Positions 58,540-64,000 of a stretch of DNA of 64,000 nt are shown here, piece after piece (position 1 is the first letter of the stretch; every line of letters begins with the position of its first letter). A program made the translations under genes and the position numbers. The stretch covers positions 75,980,792-76,044,791 of the forward strand of contig CATQJL010000305.1 in NCBI GenBank assembly GCA_958299035.1. Reading direction: 5' to 3'. The notes below the pieces were generated by a model. The model saw nothing but the letters and a program-made list of their open reading frames with translations. It had not been told where the DNA came from and did no database searches. The stretch comes from Cylicocyclus nassatus. Lineage: Eukaryota; Nematoda; Chromadorea; Rhabditida; Strongylidae.

Positions 58540-59784
58540 GGATACCTAACGATACACCTACTCCTATCTGTTAGCAGCTGACTCCACCTCTTTCAAGCGC
58601 ACATCTGTCCAGATTCTCGACTTCCATGTTTTGGTCCCGGGATCATCTCATGTCCCTAATTCCGAATATGCAGTGGAGGTTCCTCAAAAAGCCCATGTTC
58701 TCGTTTCGGAAACCGCAGGCTGGTTTTCCGGAACGGTGAATGGATGGGCGCGGACGGATGGGAGTGCATTGCTGGAGGGGGCGGTGCCGACTTGGCCACA
58801 TGCCTCTTCGTTATTTTAAAGATTTTCTCGCTTCCGAAGCGACATTTCGAGCCGCGACTTAGTCATTGGCTTGATAGTGGGTCCTAGTATCGTTAGCTGC
58901 CAAAAGCTCAAGATCCTCAACTTACAGTGAACGAAGTCTTTAGGGCTGGCGCATGCGACCTACAAATTTTGAGACGAGCAGAAAACAAAGAATGACAACA
59001 TCTTTAGTGATATAAGCACACAACACTTGATATTTTTGTCATCTTTTCGAGCTAATAGATTTGCCTGACTAACAGACTTCATAAAAGCTGTGAAAGCTTA
59101 CATAATAGCAGTGAATTAGGACTGCTAGGAGTTCCCGTACGCTCTTAGACTGACTAGTGATTACTAGTAATGGAATTTTTGGTTTCTAATTTTTTGCTGA
59201 TCGTACATAGTCGTCAGGGCATTTGAGCTAAGGAGTAATCCGTTGGTATGAATTGTTTATTTTTAGCGAATAGCAACTAATAAGATTCCTATCAACTACT
59301 GGGTTACACGCTCATCCACACAGCTTCGGCGCCTGATGATTCTCCTGGGAGTCTTTTTCATAAAGCTTTCCCCCTATCAGTTTGTTGAGAAAAGGATACA
59401 TCCTGTGCAACTGCGATAAGAAAAAAGTGCGATAAGTCAGGAGCACTACCGACAAATGATCTCGCACCATTTTGAAATTATAGAATTAGTAACTTATTAG
59501 AATTCTACAGACTGACAAATATTCCGAGTTTTTCGGCTGTGTTAGCTTTTCTATCACACACTCACAGATTCCAGAAATGTTAAAAACGTGACTTTGCTCA
59601 TGAAAATAGATATTTGAAACTGTTTCTCTCTTAAGAGTACATAGATTTCGATTTGTTGCAGGATTTTAGAAGTTTTGTTGCGACAATCCTCTAAAAATCT
59701 ATTTTTTTTCTAAAGATTTGCGGGACGAGCGCTTGAATGAGCTAGATTAACTGTGTAGGCAGGAATAGGTGTATCGTTAGGTAC
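58540..59784. repeat. Inverted-repeat pair GGATACCTAACGATACACCT
   Basis: GGATACCTAACGATACACCTA at 58540 is mirrored at 59760-59784 (TAGGTGTATCGTTAGGTACC), about 25 bp each, enclosing 1.2 kb without recognisable genes. Could be the ends of an element; no target duplication identified. A C-run follows at 59783-59792. Confidence 0.5.
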
Positions 59785-59884
59785 CCCCCCCCCACTAGAT
59801 CAAGTAAGGGGGTGGCCCAATGTATACCGCTAATTAACAGTCGCGAAAATTAGCACCTCGGCAGGGTACCTAAGGTTAGCGCTA

Positions 59885-60048
59885 CTTGATCCGCTTAATC
59901 CACTTGGTCCGCTTGATCCGCTTCGTCATTGGTCGGTTCAGTGAGGTGACCAATGACGAAGCGGTTGTCCACTTAATCCGCTTGATCCGCCTCATCCATT
60001 TCACTATTCGTCAGCTCACTGAATTGACCAATAACGAAGCGGATCAAG
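59885..60048. mobile_element. TA-flanked MITE with internal CTTGATCCGCTT repeats
   Basis: Ends CTTGATCCGCTT and mirror, flanked by TA (59883-59884, 60049-60050). The string GATCCGCTT recurs inside, and arms TCATTGGTC...GACCAATGACGAAGC form further hairpins. 164 bp, non-coding. Confidence 0.72.
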
Positions 60049-60050
60049 TA

Positions 60051-60880
60051 TGGCGCGTGCCTATTGTCCGCGCCCCAATGAGTCCCAATTATGCTCTCAA
60101 GCTGCGTTTTTGTGAAAAGAATGCAAGGTAGTTTTTTCCTGCAAAATGTTGGTCAGGAACTTTTATTCATGCACTTTCATGTGGACTTAAGAATCCGGCC
60201 ACACTGATGTGCGGAATACTCTGATTCTCTTTGCCACAGTATCCAATTATCGTCGAGCCTTTTGTAAATTAATGTGCATACTGCACAAAAGGAGCGCTAC
60301 CTGACGACTTCCTCAATCAAACCCTTGGTGTTCATGGATTCCTGTTGCTTTCTTCCCTTCTTTGAAGCTTTGAAGGAATCAGAAACAATAGTAGACAACT
60401 CCACTGTTCGTCTCGCTAGAAAGCTTCTATTGGTGGGTTACCAGCAGAGTGTCGTCGGTTGTCGCGCGCAATGTGCAGGCTCACATTCTACAAAAGAACT
60501 CGCGCGTATGTTTTAGAATTTCAGTCTTTTGCATACACTGTTGACAATTAATCACTTTCTGAATGAAACCAACACAAAGTATCATTCTCTCTTCCCTCTC
60601 AATCGTAAAAACTGTCATTCAACAAGCAACGATTGGAAACATAACATTCGTGGATTGCGAGTGACAAGCGCGCCCCACCGCGAATCATAATTGATTTTTG
60701 ATACGGGTCCACGCTCGTGCTAGCTCGCTGCAATTGAAAAACCGCTGCAGTCTTCCGGAGTCATCCCGATGGCGTGGATGATTAATTACTTCCAGCTTTT
60801 TTACCTTGTTTGACGCCGAATTCGTTGCCCTGTTTTATATATTCCTTAAAATAGACTTGATGTGTGGTCAGTTTAGGGTG
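60051..60880. other. Upstream region of the phosphatase gene
   Basis: No motif-bearing frame; the 80-codon frame 60274-60516 is unrecognised. Promoter and possible earlier exons of the phosphatase gene would lie here. Confidence 0.35.
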
Positions 60881-63843
60881 ATGGAGCCAGCAAATGCTGC
60901 AGAGCAGGATACGGTCGGAGATTTGATCAGGTTCGACATTGAAGTGGAAAATCCAGTCTGTCAGGTGTGGAAATTCTTTGAATGTTTCCCCCGTTTTTCT
61001 ACAGAATGGTTCTTTTTGTAGGCAAGTGAACAAACACCCAGCCCCGCACTATCAATATCGCCTAAAGCAGCTGTATCAGCAGCTCCTGATGATCCTCATC
61101 CAAATGTGGACGAAAAAAATCACTGTAAAGAAGTCACCCCTACTCCTGTTGACAAGTCTCGTCTTATCCATCTGCTAGAAGAATTTCTTCGTTATGAAGC
61201 TAGTCTGTCCATGACGGACTACATAAAACGTTTCTATGTGAGTTCTTCTCCTGTTCCCTTCTCATTTCGCGCAAAAAAAGGTAATTTAGCAAATCCGATT
61301 GGAACAAGAAGCTCTTCGTGCTGATGCTGAGCTGTCGTCAAAATGTGCATCAGAAAATGTCCACGTGATGCGTAACCGCTATAGGGATATACTACCATGT
61401 AAGTATAAACCTTTTGAGACATGGTTTGATCGACTTTAGTACTTCATCTGATAGTAAAGTCTGGTAAATGCCTTCTTCGCATGCTTTTTCCAAATTCGCA
61501 TAGTCTATTGGGCAGATGGATCTGTGTAGTTCGGATTTTCATGGGCTTTGAGTTTTATTCAATTTTTGACGATTGGCTTGCTACGTGATGGATATTTTTT
61601 CTTTTTATTCTGTTCCTCATCTCCCTTTCAGCTTTTCTCAACCAAGCTATATAAAAGTATCATTACCTGGAAAGAAGGTCTGAATTTTTCCCCTCATAAA
61701 TTTTCCTTGGCAGAAGAGCTGATTTTATTGATCTGAATATTCGATTTCAGATTGAAAGATCAGCTCACACACTTAATATTGAAAACGAAGCGAAATAATG
61801 TTAGATATATGCTTTTGATATCTAAAAGTCTATTCTTCTTGCTGTGTGAGACAGGGTTATGGATGATATGGTTCACCCTTCTTTTCCTATGCATTGATGT
61901 CTAGCAAAGCTTAGAGTTTCTTACTGATTTCACTGAAAATTTTCTTGTATTCTTTGTTGGTAAAATCAAAGTAGTGCAAATAGCTGTTTATGGTCTTTCT
62001 CGACTGATCTCATACTGTACTTAAGTTTGGATTGCTAGAGCACCAAGTCTCATTGTTCACATATCTCCCCCTTAATAATTAGTGGCTTTTGCGTAGGTTG
62101 TTTTGTCAGAACTATGATCAGTAGATTATGCCGTTATCGATGTCATAAGTGCATGCCCACTGAACTGCGCAACCCTTTGTCATCACTGGTAGCCGGATGT
62201 AAAGCTGGCTTAGTTCTTTTTTGTCACTCTTATGATCTGCCAAATCGTCTACGGTCTAAGCACTTGTGTGGATAAAAGTTGGTTTTCCATAACTCACGCT
62301 ATTTTAGATGATCGTAACCGTGTCGTTCTTTCCAAGACTGAGGATAACCCAAATGGTTATATAAATGCGTCTTTCATCCAACTTCCAAAAGGTCGCATGC
62401 ACTTCATTGCTGCTCAGGCACCACTTGCTTCTACGCTCGAAGAATGGTATGTGCCAACTGTCTTTCTGTCTGCTACCACGGTTTTGCACATTGCTTAATT
62501 TGACGGAAAAACACTTAGCTTTTTTACAGGTGGAAGATGATTGATGAACAGAAAGTTGTGATGATTGTCATGTTATGTAAATTGGTGGAGATGAGCAAGG
62601 TATGTCTACCCTACCTCTGCTGTCCTTGCTAGCATACAGTCTGCTTAAGGTCAAATGTGAACGTTACTGGCCATCCGAAGTTGGACAAAGCCTCCTTTTC
62701 GGTGCATACGAGATCACGTTGGAATCGGAGGAAAGGTATGAATGATTATTTTTTATAGGTAGTATATCGTTTTTTTTGTTGAAATGACGGGGTTCGTGCT
62801 AGCATATCCATTAGAGTCTTGTTTCGTTGAAATTTGATCTTTTTTTAACTCTTTTTTCTTTGGTTTTCTGGAACCAAATGTTTCTCAAAAGTGATTCTGC
62901 TGCCATGCGCCTCTGGTTTTATCTGAAGGATGGCGTGCCAAACTTTGCGCTTTGCGCAAGTGTGGTTATCCAATCAATTGGGGTTTTGTCGTCAGTTATG
63001 AATCAGTTGATCAGTTATTATTTTCGAGATTGCAGTCTCACACAGGTGCCATTCGTGTCTCTTACTGTTTGAAAGTGGGTTGGAGCAAATTCATTGAAAA
63101 CATCAGTGAACATGCACCGTATTACTATCATCCGGGATTTAATTCTCTTGATTGTTAAACATCTATTTTGACCAATCTGAGTGACCAGTGAATAAAATGA
63201 ACTTTACCCGTGTCCACTCAGTGGCAGCACAGCTACTAAAAACGACATTTTCAGTTTCACTGACGATGAGTACCTTATGAGACGGCTGAAAATGACCCAT
63301 TCGAAAACAGGCGAATCAAGGTCGATCACACAACTGCACTACAGGTAATTCTGCTTCATCATGTTTCATTTTTGCACAATGCGCCTACTATGTTTCTAGG
63401 GAATGGCCTGATCACGGTTGCCCATCGGGCGAAGATCAGCTAATCAACATGATTGAAAAAATGGCTGAATACAATAAGAATTCTACAGCCCCTGTTCTTG
63501 TTCACTGCAGGTAAGATTTCTATTAATTCTCTTACTTCCTTGTCATTTTGACTTTCTAGCGCTGGCGTGGGACGTACTGGAACAATCATATCAGTCAATT
63601 ATATAAGGGAACTGATTGAGTCTGAGGAGTTGGACTCTTTGGACATATTCGAACTTGTCATGAGTTTAAGGAAACAGAGAGCAAGCATGGTGCAGACACA
63701 GGTTTGTTGGCGCTAGCGCTCGATGTAAAACTTGATTTTAGTTTTTTTTTCAGGATCAGTTCCATTTCGTTCACAAGTGTGTTGCTCACTACTGCAGAGA
63801 AAGATTGGGACTTCCCCACCCCTCGCCCAAAGAAGAAGCCCCT
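60881..63843 (+). CDS. Classical protein tyrosine phosphatase (3' end outside window)
   Basis: Ten exons join in phase (379 codons): 60881-60964, 61022-61237, 61290-61398, 62308-62446, 62530-62599, 62650-62735, 63255-63344, 63400-63510, 63560-63701, 63754-63843. All catalytic parts are present: pTyr loop NRYRDILPYD (residues 129-138), YINASFIQLP, AAQAPLASTLEEWWKMI, the acid loop EWPDHG (Asp269), the P-loop HCSAGVGRTG (Cys301, Arg307), and the Q-loop TQDQFHF (Gln351). It should therefore hydrolyse phosphotyrosine. An N-terminal ~100-residue Ser/Pro/Ala-rich extension with no transmembrane segment suggests a cytosolic non-receptor enzyme of the kind expanded in nematodes. The ATG at 60881 follows GTTTAGGGTG, a possible trans-splice acceptor, but earlier exons cannot be excluded. 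The last exon ends at a GTGAGT donor, so the gene continues. Confidence 0.9.
62741..63240 (+). pseudogene. Frameshifted gene fragment in a phosphatase intron
   Basis: The 519-nt intron between phosphatase exons 6 and 7 holds two overlapping plus-strand frames that read as one protein with a frame change near 62960: FLKSDSAAMRLWFYLKDGVP... then YPINWGFVVSYESVDQLLFS...SHTGAIRVSYCLK, to a stop at 63158, followed by AATAAA near 63192. Composition is gene-like but the family is not recognised. It could be a decayed copy of an unrelated gene, or chance. Confidence 0.3.
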
Positions 63844-64000
63844 GTGAGTTGCAGGACTTCAGTCCCACTTCTACGCATTAGAACATTTTTGCTGTACATG
63901 GTTGCTTGAAATTTTCATCCAACGCTTTATGAGCGGTACTCAGCATTTTGAACTGAAAGCGCAGCACGTTGGAAAATAGTAGATCAAAATTTTTTACTTC

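Overview
The window looks like nuclear DNA of a nematode, probably clade V (strongylid or rhabditid-like). The grounds are AT-rich sequence, short GT-AG introns with TTTCAG-type acceptors, start codons placed directly behind acceptor-like sites (as in spliced-leader trans-splicing), LINE fragments of RTE and CR1 type, and nematode-type gene families. There is no bacterial or operon structure. The species is not identified from the sequence.

Three multi-exon protein genes can be reconstructed with consistent reading phase. (1) A minus-strand 14-exon gene (17134-22296, about 608 aa) encodes a heavy-chain subunit of heteromeric amino-acid transporters (SLC3A2/4F2hc family, nematode ATGP). (2) A minus-strand 15-exon gene (35665-39818, about 523 aa) encodes a patatin-type calcium-independent phospholipase A2 of the PNPLA8/iPLA2-gamma type with a probable mitochondrial presequence. 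(3) A plus-strand gene (60881 to beyond 63843) encodes a classical protein tyrosine phosphatase. A fourth gene, with two PB1-like domains (49479-50532), is broken by a transposon. Three more gene candidates (13.0-14.6, 45.2-45.9 and 53.5-54.2 kb) are weaker. The genes share no visible pathway.

Most of the rest is mobile DNA, much of it datable by nesting and by target-site duplications (TSDs) readable in the sequence. A 5.26-kb hAT element (28525-33781, TSD ATACTAAG) carries a decayed transposase and has been hit by a mariner-type fold-back and by a second hAT-like element (31947-33694, TSD TCACATAC) built from TTCGAATA arrays. A palindromic 1.84-kb hAT element (43165-45006, TSD GCTCAACT) shares its termini with the 5.26-kb element and was probably mobilised by the same enzyme. 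Five copies of a TTAA-flanked family occur. One lies in a PB1 exon, two share a single TTAA, and one lies in a mariner element that itself split a CR1-like LINE. There are also two Harbinger-type elements, a Mutator-like element with its empty site nearby, a non-autonomous Helitron in a phospholipase intron, and several TA-flanked fold-backs.

Layout: 0-3.8 kb repeats; 6.4-8.7 kb nested LINE/mariner/TTAA; 13-14.6 kb candidate gene; 14.9-16.8 kb RTE LINE; 17.1-23.2 kb ATGP gene and promoter region; 24.9-35.4 kb transposon cluster; 35.7-39.8 kb phospholipase; 41-45 kb repeats; 46.3-50.5 kb TTAA family and PB1 gene; 52.5-60 kb fold-backs; 60.9-64 kb phosphatase.
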